Translations under genes and position numbers: made by a program
Part shown: one piece after another, positions 40,841 to 54,200 of the stretch
Position numbering within the stretch: position 1 is the first letter of the stretch
Layout: each line of letters begins with the position of its first letter
Assembly (NCBI GenBank): GCA_013365325.1
Contig: JABVXV010000030.1
Span: 248,001 to 312,000 of the forward strand
Length of the DNA: 64,000 nt
From: Dipetalonema caudispina
Lineage: Eukaryota; Nematoda; Chromadorea; Rhabditida; Onchocercidae
Direction: 5' to 3'
Notes under the pieces: model-generated
Told to the model about the DNA's origin: nothing
The model's database searches: none
Seen by the model: the letters and a program-made list of their open reading frames with translations, nothing else

Positions 40841-41144
40841 AAGTCTGAAGTTTCTCATGCTTTCATACAAGTGAAAAAAGTGTAGTAAACAATTTGACGA
40901 TATAAAGCGTACGCGGGAAAGAGATCTACATGGCGGGGATCATGCATGATCGTTTAGTTTAAGTTTGATTTCGTTTATGTTACGATAGAATTGTCCTGCT
41001 GAGAATGTTTGCATGATGCTCATTTTTTACACGCGGTACGTAATTTGATACTAAATAATTCTCCAATAAGCTATGAGTGGCTGTTTAGATTTATCCGCTT
41101 GCTTTCTGTTAATAACTTATCGCTCTGCCGAATTCACTCTAACC

Positions 41145-41222
41145 TTTATCATCCCGATATAATGATAAGTTGTTGTCATCCTAGTACAATGATAAGCTTT
41201 TATTATCCCAGTATAGTGACAG
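41145..41222. repeat. Imperfect tandem repeat, three units of about 26 bases
   Basis: Three successive units resemble TTATCATCCCGATATAATGATAAG: about 41145-41169, 41171-41196 and 41197-41222. Shared parts are ATCC-(C/T)-(A/G), a TA(C/T)A core and (A/G)TGA. It lies about 1.1 kb before the ONECUT start codon. Confidence 0.6.
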
Positions 41223-42250
41223 ACCGTTATCGTTTCTGATGAAATTCGATGATCCTTCCGTTATCATCTAATGTGATGACAATAAAATGCTGTATTTCAG
41301 GATAGATTTTCACATCAGTTTAGTGAGAGACGTTAATTTTTCACTCAGTGCACATAGTAGCATTATTTGGTTTATTGTGGTACTTTTCTCTTTGCTCTAA
41401 TTCGGGCTGTTGTTAAGTGATTCATACGGCTGTATTTATCTTCATGACAGGTAAATAGGATCATCTCATGTTTAAGAGAGTAAATAAGGTTCAAAAGATG
41501 CTTGCTTACTGATTGAAGTGAGGCAGTTTATTGTGGCACTACTAATTTCTCTTTGTTGAAGATATTCTCACAGTAATACTCCTTTACAGATGTTTTTGAA
41601 TTCAAATTTTTAATTACTTAACGAGTTAATCCCACAACGTTTCTCGCAGATTTAGTGATGACGTATTAATCCCGAAGGTTGTACAGTATATCGTTTGCAG
41701 GTTTTTTAATGCAACTGAAAATAGCACAACATCGATATAGTAGAGGTGACAGCAAGATACTACGCGTGTCATTTGGTTGTTGATAGATTTATAGTTGGCG
41801 CATGTGTGCATGGAACCACCTGCGGAGACTTCTTGCTCTCAACAGCTTTCATCAATTAATAATAATAATAATGCTAACAGGTCAGTGTGTAGTTTCATAT
41901 AATTTCTACCAGAACTTATATAAATTTCTCAGTCTGCAACATGCAAATATCTTCACACTTGACAGTACCGGGTGTTTCTTGTCAGATGCACTGAACCTCG
42001 TCGAGAGTATGCAGTGTTATGAGATCTCGTTTCGCAGGTTCACATGTGGGGAAAAATCATATTGTATACTGTCATGGAACTACGCTTAAAATTTTCCCCT
42101 GAAAAAGAGCGAGCAATCATTAAGAAAGGGAATAACAAAACTCGTAGTTTCGTAATCCTTTATCTCTTTTAGGCTGTTTCTAAGACTGTAGAGAGAACGA
42201 ATTGATAAAGCGCGTGTAGGTTATCAGTGTGAAAGCCACGGTTTTCCATA

Positions 42251-42260
42251 ATATTTTCAG
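42251..42260 (+). promoter_or_regulatory. Splice acceptor just before the ONECUT start codon
   Basis: ATATTTTCAG ends 25 bases before the ATG at 42286. The frame upstream has no other ATG. This spacing fits a spliced-leader trans-splice site or the end of a 5'-UTR intron; the sequence does not tell which. Confidence 0.45.
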
Positions 42261-42285
42261 TTTGGACGAGAAAGTAAGACATACA

Positions 42286-45200
42286 ATGGAACGAGGTGCA
42301 TCGGCAGCTCCACCAACTACCTACCAACTTCAGATCGATCCCAACATTACATTTAACTCGGTTAACCGCCCGTTTGAAGAATTGCCAGAAAACTTTTTGG
42401 AAAGTATAAGTCCACAACAAAACCAAGGTTCTGCGCTTCAGGAAAGTCCACAGCTTGCACCATTGGCACCTATGAGTCTTGGTTCGAATGATAAGTAAGT
42501 TTTAAGTCACTTCAACTTTTTGTTTTCTCGGTTTGCACTTTGACTCACTTTTCTTTTTTTTTGGATTTTCACATTTGGTATCTTTTCTTTTTTCAGTTAA
42601 ATAAAATTATGGCAGATGGTTTTGGTCAAATTAATTAATAGTTCAATTTCATTATTTGACAGAAAAAGTTTTCCATCAAACAACGAGTATATGTTAGTGG
42701 ACAAAAAGCGCTGAATATAAATACCTTTTCTCAGATTATTACTTTCTAATATTGGCAAAAAGTCAAAGTAGCGCATTGCAGCTTCGGAAAATCGTCTGAT
42801 TTTAACGCTTATGCAACCTTGGCACCTATGTCAGCAACGCCGTCATATGTGGGTGCAATGAAAATTGAACCGTTGCAAGATCAACTTCATAGCGCTTCCA
42901 TGCAGCACAGCAGTCATTCCTCCGGTTTAGATAAGCTGAGGTAATTTTAGTTTTTATGAAAATATGGGAAACTATGGCTATAGATTAGGGCATTACTTAA
43001 GAAAGATCCTCATATTATGTTCCGATGTGCAGTTATATATGTATATGTCAGGTTGATATGTTAGTATTTAAACGAGTATAATGTAGCATTGCTTACGCTG
43101 TGTTTTCATTCTAGCCACAGTAATGCCCATAATCAAATTGGCAGTATGAATGCATTGTTCAAATGGAGTTTCTGAGATACATGATTTAAGGACTCATTTC
43201 AGTTTTAGCTCCGGTCCTGCTGGTCTTCTTTCTCCGTTGCAAACAACAACGCGTTCAGATAATCTTGTTTGCTCAAGTTTATTGGGTGCCCATCAAAATG
43301 GTGGACGTGCAAGTGAAATGTTGGCTGGTTTGCGAAGACATCATCCGTACATCAAAGAAGAGGTACCCTATTTCTTATCTATAAATTAAGTTTTGATGAT
43401 GGACAAATGGAAAGAAAGAGAAAGGCAAGAGGATTCGATCTAACATTGATGTACCGTTTGCTAACTTCAAATGAATCGTTGTGAACTATTTTGAAGGTCT
43501 TTTCTTGAAATTGAAAAAATTTCTCTTATAAAGTATGGTGGCAGAATACATTTCTATATACCTTATAGACTTTCCTTTTTTCAGGTCGATTTGGGACAGG
43601 ATTTCAAAACAATGGATTCACCCTTTATATCTCATCAGTCTCAGCAGTCGGTATGCTTCACTGAAAAAGGCAGCTTTGTATGAAGTTTAAGCTATATCTG
43701 GTTGTTGCTCTGCAATCATATATTTTATCTCAGGAAATGTTTCAGGCTAGTTTGCTGAGTCAAGATGATCATCAACAAGAACTAGATCATCGTTTAGCGA
43801 ATGCTGAAACTCCGCCGGCAGTGAGTAATGTTGAGCTTGCAAGTTCCTTCATTGCAACAATGATAGGCGAGCAGGTGACACTAATTTTTTTCATCTTCTT
43901 TTCTTTCTGAATTCCTGCAGATGTCCTCTTGTGTTTTTTCATGTAGTCTTATCTCGTCCTTCTGTCCAACAGGTGTTCTGTGCATTTTCAGTTCGTCATT
44001 GTTTGTTTAACATTGTTTGTATTTTAGCCACCAAGTTCTCCAACACCACAACATACTATATTTCGGCAAAGTCGACGTAATTTTTCTTCCGTGGATACAG
44101 CTGAATTGCGTGGCAGCGACGATCTTGAAGTAAATGCAGCGGAAACAAGTGGGGATGATTTGACATTTGCTGACGACAATGGTGAACCGACTAGTACAAC
44201 CAGACTTACGTCTACTGTTGGTTGGTGTATAATCTAATTTTATAGTTGTTTTAGTATTGGAACTTCAACAGTTGATTCGCAGTTATCTAGCTGATCTAAA
44301 GTTGGCACTTCAGGTATTTCAGAATTTTCAAAATAGTAATGAGAATTGACATTATTCATAATGAATGGCCTAATGACATCGTGGTCATCTCTGGTTGCGG
44401 TTGCAGCGGTTGTAAATATTGAATTGTGTTACAATCGAACACTGAATCAAAGAATTCAGTTTTCCACCGTACGACCGTAGTGTTGTTCATCTTTGCTGCA
44501 TGCAGACAGGTTGCAGCGTTTGTACCTGTTTGTAGACTAGAAGAGAAACAAAGGGAAGTATCTGACAAATGTCAAAGACTAAGAATTGTATTTCAAAAGT
44601 AAACAAAACTTTCTTTTTCTTTGCAGGTGCACCACGTGCTAGTTATTCTACTAAGGACACTACAGATCCTCTGAACGCAGAAATAGACGATGATATTTAT
44701 ATCGATACGACTGATCTGTGTAAGCGAATTGCGTGGGAACTCAAGCAGCACTCTATACCTCAGGCTATCTTTGCTGAAAGGATTCTTTGTCGGTATCAAT
44801 TTTTTTCTATCAATTTGTAGTTGAAAAAAAAAAATGTTTGTGGAAGGATAAAGATTATTTATGGAAGGCAGAGAACTTTCAGTAGGGTGAAAAAACTTGA
44901 GCAATGAATAACTCATCAAATTCATTGTTGTTGGGTATTTTAGATGTTGCTTTCTTATCATGATCATTTGCATAACTTTAGGTTCGTTTCTTGCATGTTG
45001 ACGCTAAATACGGTGCAAGAGTTAAATGCTGTAGTGTGCTACTACACGGTAATGTAGCAGCACAGATGATAATGTTGAATACGACTGCTACCTAACTTTT
45101 TTCATGTGACGACAACAAATTATCATGATTTTTAATATGATTTTTTGCCTTATAAAGAATCCTGTGTTCAGGAGTCAAGGGACACTTTCCGATCTGCTAA

Positions 45201-47711
45201 GAAATCCGAAGCCATGGAACAAATTGAAGTCAGGAAGAGAAACATTTAGACGAATGTTCAATTGGGTACAACAACCACTTGAACTGCGGCTGGGTATTCT
45301 TGATATGTATAAAGAAAAAGGTAGAAACATTCTCGATGCGCCGTTTTATTTCATTTCTCAGTATAATGATCAAAGCTATGGTTTATCTTTGGAATGCTTT
45401 CGTTGGAAGATTCAGTGATCGGGCAGTTATTTCAGGAGGTATGTTACCATCATCGATGAGTCCGCCTACTCCAGCGCAGAATGCTCGACAAGGTTCACGA
45501 CATAAAGGTCGAGATGGTGATGGTGAGTTTTTTAGGAGCTATTGAAGTTTTTGTAGGATTTGCCTCCTTTATTGCTATAGTTGAGAATCTTTGAATGTTT
45601 TTATGCAATACTGGTTTTGCTGTATAATTCAAATTATCTTCCTGTATAATATTTTTCATTTCAGGCTTAGGTAGTACCAAAAGGCCTCGACTGGTTTTCA
45701 CCGATATCCAAAAAAGGACTCTACAGGTAATATATACATTGCTGACAAGTTTTTGAGTTGATCTAAGGAAGTGAGTTTATAGTTCACCTGAATTTTTTAA
45801 TGAATTCAATAGAAGATGTATAAATTTTGCAGGCTATATTTAAAGAAACACAGCGCCCAAGTCGTGAAATGCAGCAAACAATTGCTGAACATCTGCAGCT
45901 AGACCTCTCGACAGTAGCGAACTTTTTCATGAATGCTCGACGAAGATCCAGAAGTGGTCCATTAATGGGTGATGCTCCAGCACCCTATCAGCAAGTATAC
46001 TATTAAAATTTTTTGGAAACGAATGTCTTACTGCTTTTCCAAGCATTATTTTTATAAAAATCTGTTTTAACTGTCATATTTCTATTTGAGTAATTCTGTA
46101 TGAAGAATTTTTCGTTAAAATGCAAAAATCATTTGAAGAATTCAAAACAGGTACGACCAATCACACCACCTCCTGAATCACCGCCGCAACATCGAAATCC
46201 GAATAAAGCACGTGGCAATCGCCATATTTCCCGTAGTGATGGTGAAAATTCATCTGTTACAAGCAGTTCACGAATCGAAACTACGGTTGCACAAGTTGTT
46301 GAAGAAGCGGCTGAGTATGCACGACGCTATGATGAGGTTACTTATAAATGTTAAAAGCTTTCTTGTATTTTTGTGGAACTGATATTAAGCATAGAAATTT
46401 GAAAAACGATATTGAAATAATATTCAAATGTTATTAAATTTCCTGTATATCCTGTATGAATCAGGAAGCATTATTACTTGATGTTTCAATTTTTCAGCAC
46501 TTTGTGTTTAAATAAATTCTATCGTGTTTTTAAAGGGCACTTATTCTGATGAAAAAAATTTGAAATTTCGTATTGGGGAAATAGACAGCACTGTTGGAAT
46601 AGAAGACAATAACTCGAGGATTGATTATGAAGATCAGGCACCGGAGTATAAGGTATTAGTCCTCGTACATTGTTTTAATTTTTTCTTAGATTCATTCATC
46701 TTGTTTCTATTTTTCCTTGTATCTTTGAAGATGAAGTTCACTTATAAAATTAAGTTCTTTTGTAAAATAGAATGTTTATTACTGTTCAAAAAGTAATAAG
46801 TATTCTGTCATTGGGGACAGTTTTCAAAAAATAATTTTTTAATCCTGAAATTGTTTAGATAGCTTCTGTAATATGCTAGCGATGACTGATAGTGCACCTA
46901 ACTTATCGTCTGTTGTGGCTGTCTTAATTCTGTTGTATGTCGTCATTCTCACAAATATCAAACAATCATCAATTTTACTGATGAAACACATAATTTTAGA
47001 TGATCCGGTTGTCAAATGACCACTCCCTTTCAATAGATTCGAGGCAAATTGCTACAGCGGACGAATTGTTGGCAAGCGAACTGCCAGATGATGAGGCACA
47101 GTTGAACCCGGATCCTAATACAAGTATGCAGGCCGTTAAAACTGTGAGTGACAAAGATGAAAGTGTTTTCTTGGTGTCAGTTCCGGTAACATCGGAATCT
47201 GAATGTGTAAGCTGTTCTCAAATTAGTTAGGAGTTGGTTTGTTCTAGTTTTTATTGATAATAATGATTTACGCATGTAAAACATGCAATAAATAATTATT
47301 AACAGAGCTCCGAATGGTTTTATCGTTGCTTCGTCATCTGCAGAAGTCATTTTCATCGTAATTCGCTTTCCTGTATGTGGTTAGAGTGACAAGTCATGTC
47401 TATCATTATTATCGGCTATTTGTGCATAACTTTGTTAAGTTGTGGTCTGAATCGTTACGGAACTGGTGCTTGGTTTTAATCGTGAACTACTTATTTAATC
47501 AGAACATATACCGCATAAAGAGGATGAGTTTCAAGTTTAACTCCTTTACTATATGCTTTTCTACAATTGTGAGAAAATTCTTATTTTATAGGATACTGTC
47601 GAACAGCAGCAGCGGTTACACCCCGTGATGTCTTTTGGTAACAAAATGATAATAGTAAAGGTAGAACAACGAGAAAATCCCAATTCGAATGCTGCCGCCA
47701 ACTCACATTAA
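42286..47711 (+). CDS. ceh-48: ONECUT-class CUT-homeodomain transcription factor
   Basis: Fifteen exons close in phase to 727 residues: 42286-42494, 42782-42940, 43203-43362, 43585-43650, 43734-43874, 44028-44220, 44627-44792, 45172-45320, 45436-45522, 45665-45726, 45833-45994, 46151-46336, 46536-46652, 47000-47206, 47592-47711 (TAA). A single CUT domain spans about 330-412 (IDTTDLCKRIAWELKQHSI; SQGTLSDLLRNPKPWNKLKS). The homeodomain spans about 446-505 and has FFMNARRR in helix 3: Phe at position 48, Met at 50 and Asn at 51, the ONECUT signature. One CUT plus this homeodomain defines the class; ONECUT factors act in the nucleus as DNA-binding regulators, mostly of neurons, in other animals. 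The N-terminal 300 residues are Ser/Pro/Gln-rich and the C-terminal 220 are acidic and Ser-rich, without known domains. An intron splits the homeodomain after TLQ. ceh-48 is the most likely C. elegans counterpart; the symbol is tentative because nematodes have several ONECUT paralogues. Confidence 0.9.
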
Positions 47712-50700
47712 ATTTCTCAATTTATCGGTTCAGTAGTTTATAGTTCTTTTCTGAGTCAATGGATGTTGAAGTTGCTGAACGCAGCAGAATTCATTCTTGT
47801 TTTTTTTTTTTTACTTGAAAATCCACTGCTTAGTACTTGGTAGTGTACTACTATACTGCATTGTGATATTGCAGATCTCTTTTTTTTATGCTGCTAAATG
47901 GATTTTTTTTCTTTAATTTAGCAAGAAGCATATTCTTCTACCTAGATAATTTTGTGCTAGTTTACATTAGAAAAAATTCGAAGATGGTACTGAATTTTAC
48001 GCAGAATTTTATATAAAATCATTGAAATTCCTTTTGCCGCGCATTCAATTATCAGCTTTCTCAGTTTTGTAAATCTGATATTTTGCAAAATGTCGGGGTT
48101 TTTTTTTGCATTTCTGGTTTTATTATTGCCTTGTGGCACAAGGCTATTAAATTTTCCTAAATATATGTTTTCTCCCTCATATCGTGTCATTTTGATGTCA
48201 CTAAACGTCCAGTCTTTGAATCTGTAACAGTTATCGGTTATCCTGATCTAGTAAATTGATGTAAAGCACCCGGATCAAAGTACGCGACATTTGTAAGGCA
48301 CTAAAAAGGCATTTTGATGAAGTAGGTTTTAGTAGCAATGGTTTTTTTTTCTTAATCTCATCAGATCCTACTTTTTAGCAACTAATAGAAACTTTATTTT
48401 GAGAAAATGACGGAAGAAGCCAAGTAAATGCTGGAAATAGTAAGAGTATTTCTTCACCCACACAAGTTCCACTTTCATAAGTAATAACTGTTTCGTTTAT
48501 CGCCTTATCCACTATATAGGTACAGCAGAAGCAAGTTTGAATGTGAGGTGAGATTTAGTGTATTTAACAATATTTGACCGGAAGCTAGTTGGTATCAACA
48601 CTAGATTGCGGTACAGACGGGACAGGAAATGCTCGAGTGTAATGATTCTAAAATTGTGGTATAGCTGTTTCATGTCTTTACAAGTTAGAATAGGCCGATA
48701 ACTGAGTGAAATTATATGTCAGCTTGATGTCTTCAAAATTGAGTGCAACTCATCAGCATCATAACTATATTCTGTTAGATTTAGACTGTTAGAGACTAGA
48801 CGCAAAATTATCAACGGCTGGTCTTCAATACTGTTGATTAAACTTCCGGGTTCATAATGGCTTGGGGGTGCTGCAGCAATGAACGGGCTGGGTGAAGCCT
48901 GTTCGTTATCAGTAAGATTTATTTCTTATTAATGAAAACCGCTCTTCCTCATTGGAATGGCTTTTTTGTGAGGAAATTATCCAATTTTTAAAGTTTTTTA
49001 TGCTTTTCATGCTTTCAGTCTTCAGTAGGGTTGGAGTTTTATCAGTTTATTTGATTAATAATGAATTCTTGTATGTGTTTGTACAAAGTTTCCAATTGTA
49101 TAGCTTTTGCACAGTGTGTTGGTGATTTTTTTGTTCTCATTTTTGTAATTTCCGATTGTACATGTTGTCATTAATAATCTCTGAGCTGGAGGGATTTCTC
49201 AGTCGATTTTTCAAGTCTGGGCCAGAATAGTTTGAAAATGGAATAATTTCGACCATAGTTTTAGTGTCACACATTTATTGATTTTTTTTCGATTGAGATT
49301 TCTTCAACAAATGTTTCGATCACAGTGTGTTTTTGAAGCTTATACATTCGGCAAAAAGAAAAAGAAAAAATTGTTATAGCAGGATTTTCATACCCTGGCT
49401 GTATTTACTCAGAGTTCGATGCAGAGAATACGTAAGCGGTGTATTGGCAAATCGGAATTCTCATATAGCATGGCTGTTCGAAATGTTTGTATTTTCCATT
49501 TTTGTAAACCATTTGCATTCGTCTCCGTAGGCATGTTTTAATAGTTAAAAGACTTTTTGGAGTACTTCTCTGAAATGTTTGCGACTTTCAGAACCGAAGA
49601 TCTCAAAATAACAGAGTTTCTAGCCTTTGGAGACTTAATTGTGTATTACTGATATTATCTCTTGTTATTCATAGTCAACTTTCAGCAAATTTTCTTTAGT
49701 GGGCTGCTTCTGATTGTATGTTTAAGAAATATTTTGTTTCATTTGGAGTTTCCGTGATTTCAGATTTCGATTTCTGTCTTGAAATTAATTGCATAAAATA
49801 AATTGGCATGTTCAAATCAGGTTCCAAGGTCGTGTATGAGAGAATGTAACTCTTATGTTCTAAGGTGTGATTTGCGATTCCCACTTATGTTAGGGAGCAG
49901 GAATGATGTAACATTGTGTAGGCATATGGATTGCAGTAACTCTTGGAAATGTTATATGAGCTGAATCCTGAAGCGATGAGCACAAATTAGTAATGCTTTG
50001 AATAGTTTGAGAAATAACGGGGGTTTAGATCTGAGAATATTACACAGCGTGATGCATGAGCTAAATCCCTCATTTCCCAATAATTTTTTCCCTCAATTCT
50101 TTTGATTCTTATATCACTAAAAAAATTATAAGAATTAAATTAGCTCGAAAACTTACGAACAACAGTACATTGAACTTTGAGATGAGAAGCAACGTTGCTT
50201 CCATATAGCTTTTACATTTCGTCTAAATTTCCTTCATACTTCTTTGGTTTAGAGAGTCATACTTCATGTGGGCTGAGAGAAAACACTTAAATCCATCATT
50301 TAGAAAGAAAAAGACTAAAGTTTTCTGAGTGAGATTTTCCTGATTCATAATACTGATAAATGATTAGTACAGTGGTAAGAGCCCTCTTGCTTTACAGATT
50401 ATCCGTTTGTCAATTTAATATTACTGCAACTTGAGAACTGTACGGCTTCCTTCTTTGTGGCAGATAATTTTATTTGAAAAAGTTCAGACTTTTTCTGTCA
50501 CGATGGAGGGTATTTTTACAGCTTACTATTGGGTCATGCGAAAGTAATTGCACTTTTAAAATATATGACTAAATTTAAGATATCCTTATCAGTCATGACG
50601 ATCAAAATAAGTTTGTTTACGAGGAAAACTCTTCTTTAGAATCGATCGAGCTTTTAAAAAGGATTTTTTGCATGCAAAGGAACAAAATTTTACTTTTAGA

Positions 50701-51254
50701 AATGATAGCTAATATTTGGTTGACAGGAGGCTTCCAAAATTTTCAAGTCAAAAAAATGTATATATATACACGTTTTTGCTGATTTTGATGATCTTTGTAA
50801 GATCACGACGTTATAATGATGTCGTACTTATTTCTTTTTTAAGTAACAAATGTTTAAGCAGACATAAGAGCAATTTACTTGTTTGTCAGCAAACAGTAAG
50901 AAATATAAGATCTTTCACCGATTAAATGATACGATCACATAGTAATGATGTGAAATGAAATGATGATATATCATTGATGATGTTATAGAAAAGTTCTTCG
51001 AAGCGTTGAATCATACGTGTCACACAACTTTCTACAACTCTTTTTGAACAAAAATAATCAAGTTTCATATAATATTGTTAAATGTAGTGGGACATTATTT
51101 ACTTTTTAACAAACAGGAAAAAAAACTCTTTGAGATCGGAATTTTAAGCTTTTATTTGAAATATTCCAATAATATTTAATTTGATGTTTAATGAAGTTTG
51201 TCGTTCTAAAATTTGCTGCAACTTCATTGATAAAAATCATCACTGGTAATCTGC
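47712..51254. other. Convergent intergenic region, ONECUT gene and GPCR gene
   Basis: The ONECUT gene (+) and the GPCR gene (-) end toward each other across about 3.5 kb. The left two-thirds is T-rich on the plus strand, as long 3' untranslated regions often are, with T-runs at about 47800-47812, 47879-47887 and 48101-48108. Open frames here (for example 49327-49530) have no splice context or domain. No gene is supported. Confidence 0.5.
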
Positions 51255-54200
51255 TCATCGACAAACTTGGTAGACATCCGTAATATTCTGCCAAGATCGC
51301 TTAGCCGATGACAAATTTGAACCATCTCTTAACTGACTTCGAAGTATCTCAAGTTTTTAAGTTTTAAACTCTATAATTCAAAATGTCATAATAATATACC
51401 TGTCTGAAATCTGCCGGGACAGAACTGGTTTCTGGAACAGATTACGTCGACGTTTACTACCAGCATCCATACAACTCATCAATTGATTTGATTGTTTTCT
51501 ACCTGAAATAATAGTATCCCGATTCCCTGAATCATAGAGCGTTGAAAAATTAGCGTTGTGAAACTGTTACCAATGAATGTTTGCAAGAAAGCTCGCCGAT
51601 AGTTTTTGGAAAAAATACTGTATAGAACAGGGTTGCAAGCAGAATTCGAGTAGTAACAGCAACCTAAATATTTCTTTTTTTGTTCATTTTAAAATAACCA
51701 GTGATTCAAATACTTTTGTATAGAAAAAATCATTGAAATTCAGAAGAGAAACTCAATTTAGCCATGAAACATCGTTGAATTATATAATATCAAGACTTAA
51801 TACCTGATGTGTAGAAAACCAAGATGAAAAGAGTGTGTAGAACACCGCCATTACCATCACTCTCAAGCAAAAATATGGATAGCAAGCGTTGTACGTGAAA
51901 TGGTAACCATGATAAGAAAAATACTATCACTATCGATGCTGAAAATCTGTTAGAGAAATTAAATACATATTTGAATTTTGGTGTCTCGAATTTTGTCAAT
52001 CTTTGCTTACCGTTTTTTGCTCTGAAAGGATGTTTCGCTATTTCCAACATCAGTTCTTTGATCATTCTGTTTCTCTATCATATTGATCTCAGATCCTTAT
52101 CATGATAACTGAAAGGTCGACTCAAAAGTACAGTGTCATCTTAGTATGGAATCATTCTGATCCAGTATTTCTTGGTAGGATATGAGTAGTCTAGATGGAA
52201 ATATATTATTTTCATTAATGTGTTTTTTCAGTCATTTATCCCAAAAATAGCTATGAAACCTGTTTAGCGTTATATTATCCATCTGTCAACTTTAAATTAC
52301 TATACCTGAGAACTATTCCGCCTAATATCTGAGCTGTAGACCGATATTTTTGTAGCAATTTTTAGATCACTTAATTTTCTGGTTAATTATATAAGAAATA
52401 ATGCTTACTTCTTACAATATCAATACTCAGCCACTTATTTTCTCACTCAGTATATCACCATTTCTTGCGGCTAGATGATTCCTTATAAGGTTCCGATCAT
52501 TACTCATTACCCAATTATGCAAAATTTTATATGCAGTGAATAATTTTTCTAAATAGTATTACGAGCATATCTGATGATTAGGAATGTGGCAGTCAGATAA
52601 CTCAGCGATTACCTAAACACTTTCGCAATTTTCTCGTCTACGATGTATTCTAATACATAAATTATTCAATTTACCCGTTAAATTTTGCATTTCATGGGAA
52701 TTTCTTAGTTAACAATATTTTATAATCATGAATGTTTATTTGATGAAAAATGATTCATTTAAAATCGCTTTCTAAGGAGAAATTTTTAGGCCCAACAAAA
52801 TTCATTATAAATTTTAACTTCCTACACCATCTCTCTTGCTCTCTTCGCTTTCTCTTATCCTTCTTCAACTTTCTTGCTTTCGATTTCAATAAAACAGAAA
52901 AACATTAATTTGAACTCTACCTAGTACTTTAATGATCGAATTTGTTTGCATTGCTGATTTACCCATAAATAATTGTCCATCACTGTTTAAACATTCGTCT
53001 TTCCGTCGTAATTTCATAACGATTAAAATATGCGTAATTGTTATGAAGACTGCTTAAAATCAATTCAATCAGAAATGTTTTCCTCTTGAAACAATAGAAA
53101 GAGTTAAAAGTGAAACCTTCTTATTTGAAATGTTCGGCAATGGAGAAATGTTATTATTTGCTTTGTGAAAAATTACATGTCCGAAGCTTGAATTCTCAAA
53201 TTCATCGCTAAGCAAAAAGATTAACAGATTCGTAAATGTATGGAATTTCATCAGTATGTAAGGATGCACTGCTTACTTCTAAATTCAAGAAAAATTTAAA
53301 CAGTTAGCTAATGGATGAACAAGGAGCATTAATAACTTTTATTAATCTGTCGAAAAAATTTGAAAAATTCTAACCAGGTAATAAAAAAAATATTGTAAAG
53401 GCAAAATAAGTCAGAAACTTTTGAGCGTCCGGATTGTTCACATCCATTGCACAGAAATCAGTATTTATAATTGTTTGGCCATCATTTGACACCTGAAGTA
53501 ATTCAGGTTAGTGCTGAAGTCTCATTTTTGAAAATGTCTTACTGTGAAATAAATTTCAAATTCTAGTAAGGAAGAACCCACCAAATGAACCCATGAACTG
53601 TTGATAGCAGAAAGAGGCAAAGCAAGCCGATTAACTTTCACAACAAAAGCTATCGGAAGTGCGCCAATAAAAGCAATAGACCACGCTGCAGGAATTACCT
53701 TAGATGCTCGAGAAATTGAGGAAGCGTTTAGAATTTGCAGTGGGAAGCTGAAATTTTCAAATTGAACTTATTTCTCGGTATTAATTGATGGCAGAAGTAC
53801 CATTCAATAGTAATATGAGTATCTTTTAGGATGAGAACGAAACGTGCTTTTACAATACCTATGTGTAGGTTACTGCTCAAATCTCTTAAAATTACCATTA
53901 TACATTTCATAGTTTTAAAGTACCATTCTAGGCCTACCAAATAGCAAGCCATCGTTCCATTGTAAATGCTGATATGATAAGAATTGATGCATATGATGTA
54001 AATTCAACCAAAAATGCTCTAACTTTGCATACTACTGTACCAAATTTATAAGGATATGTGCTGCCCAATACATCATAAAGTTCCATCGGTAAACCTATAA
54101 TATCAACCGTTGATAAGATCAAGAATTCAATCATAGTAAACTTCAAGCATAACACGATAAACAAACCAACGAGTATGATGAGCAGATCAGAAATGGCCAA

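Larger units (their letters stand above)
39307..42285. other. Divergent upstream region of malt-1 (-) and the ONECUT gene (+)
   Basis: The two genes are transcribed away from each other, so promoters for both should lie here. A minus-strand open stretch at about 39685-39473 (SEIAWEFKCDVEYGNNNKEL to a GTGAGT donor) looks partly coding but cannot join malt-1 exon 1 in frame. The part from 40500 to 40850 is clearly richer in G and C, with several TGCA-containing repeats, a TGACGTCG at 40703 (CRE-like) and the palindrome GTTACGTAAC at 40831. A three-copy repeat lies at 41145-41222. Confidence 0.5.

Noticed and set aside
43115..43172. Small extra ONECUT exon after TTCTAG (SHSNAHNQIGSMNALF)
   Set aside because: It has no donor in the phase needed by the next exon; exon 2 joins directly to exon 3.
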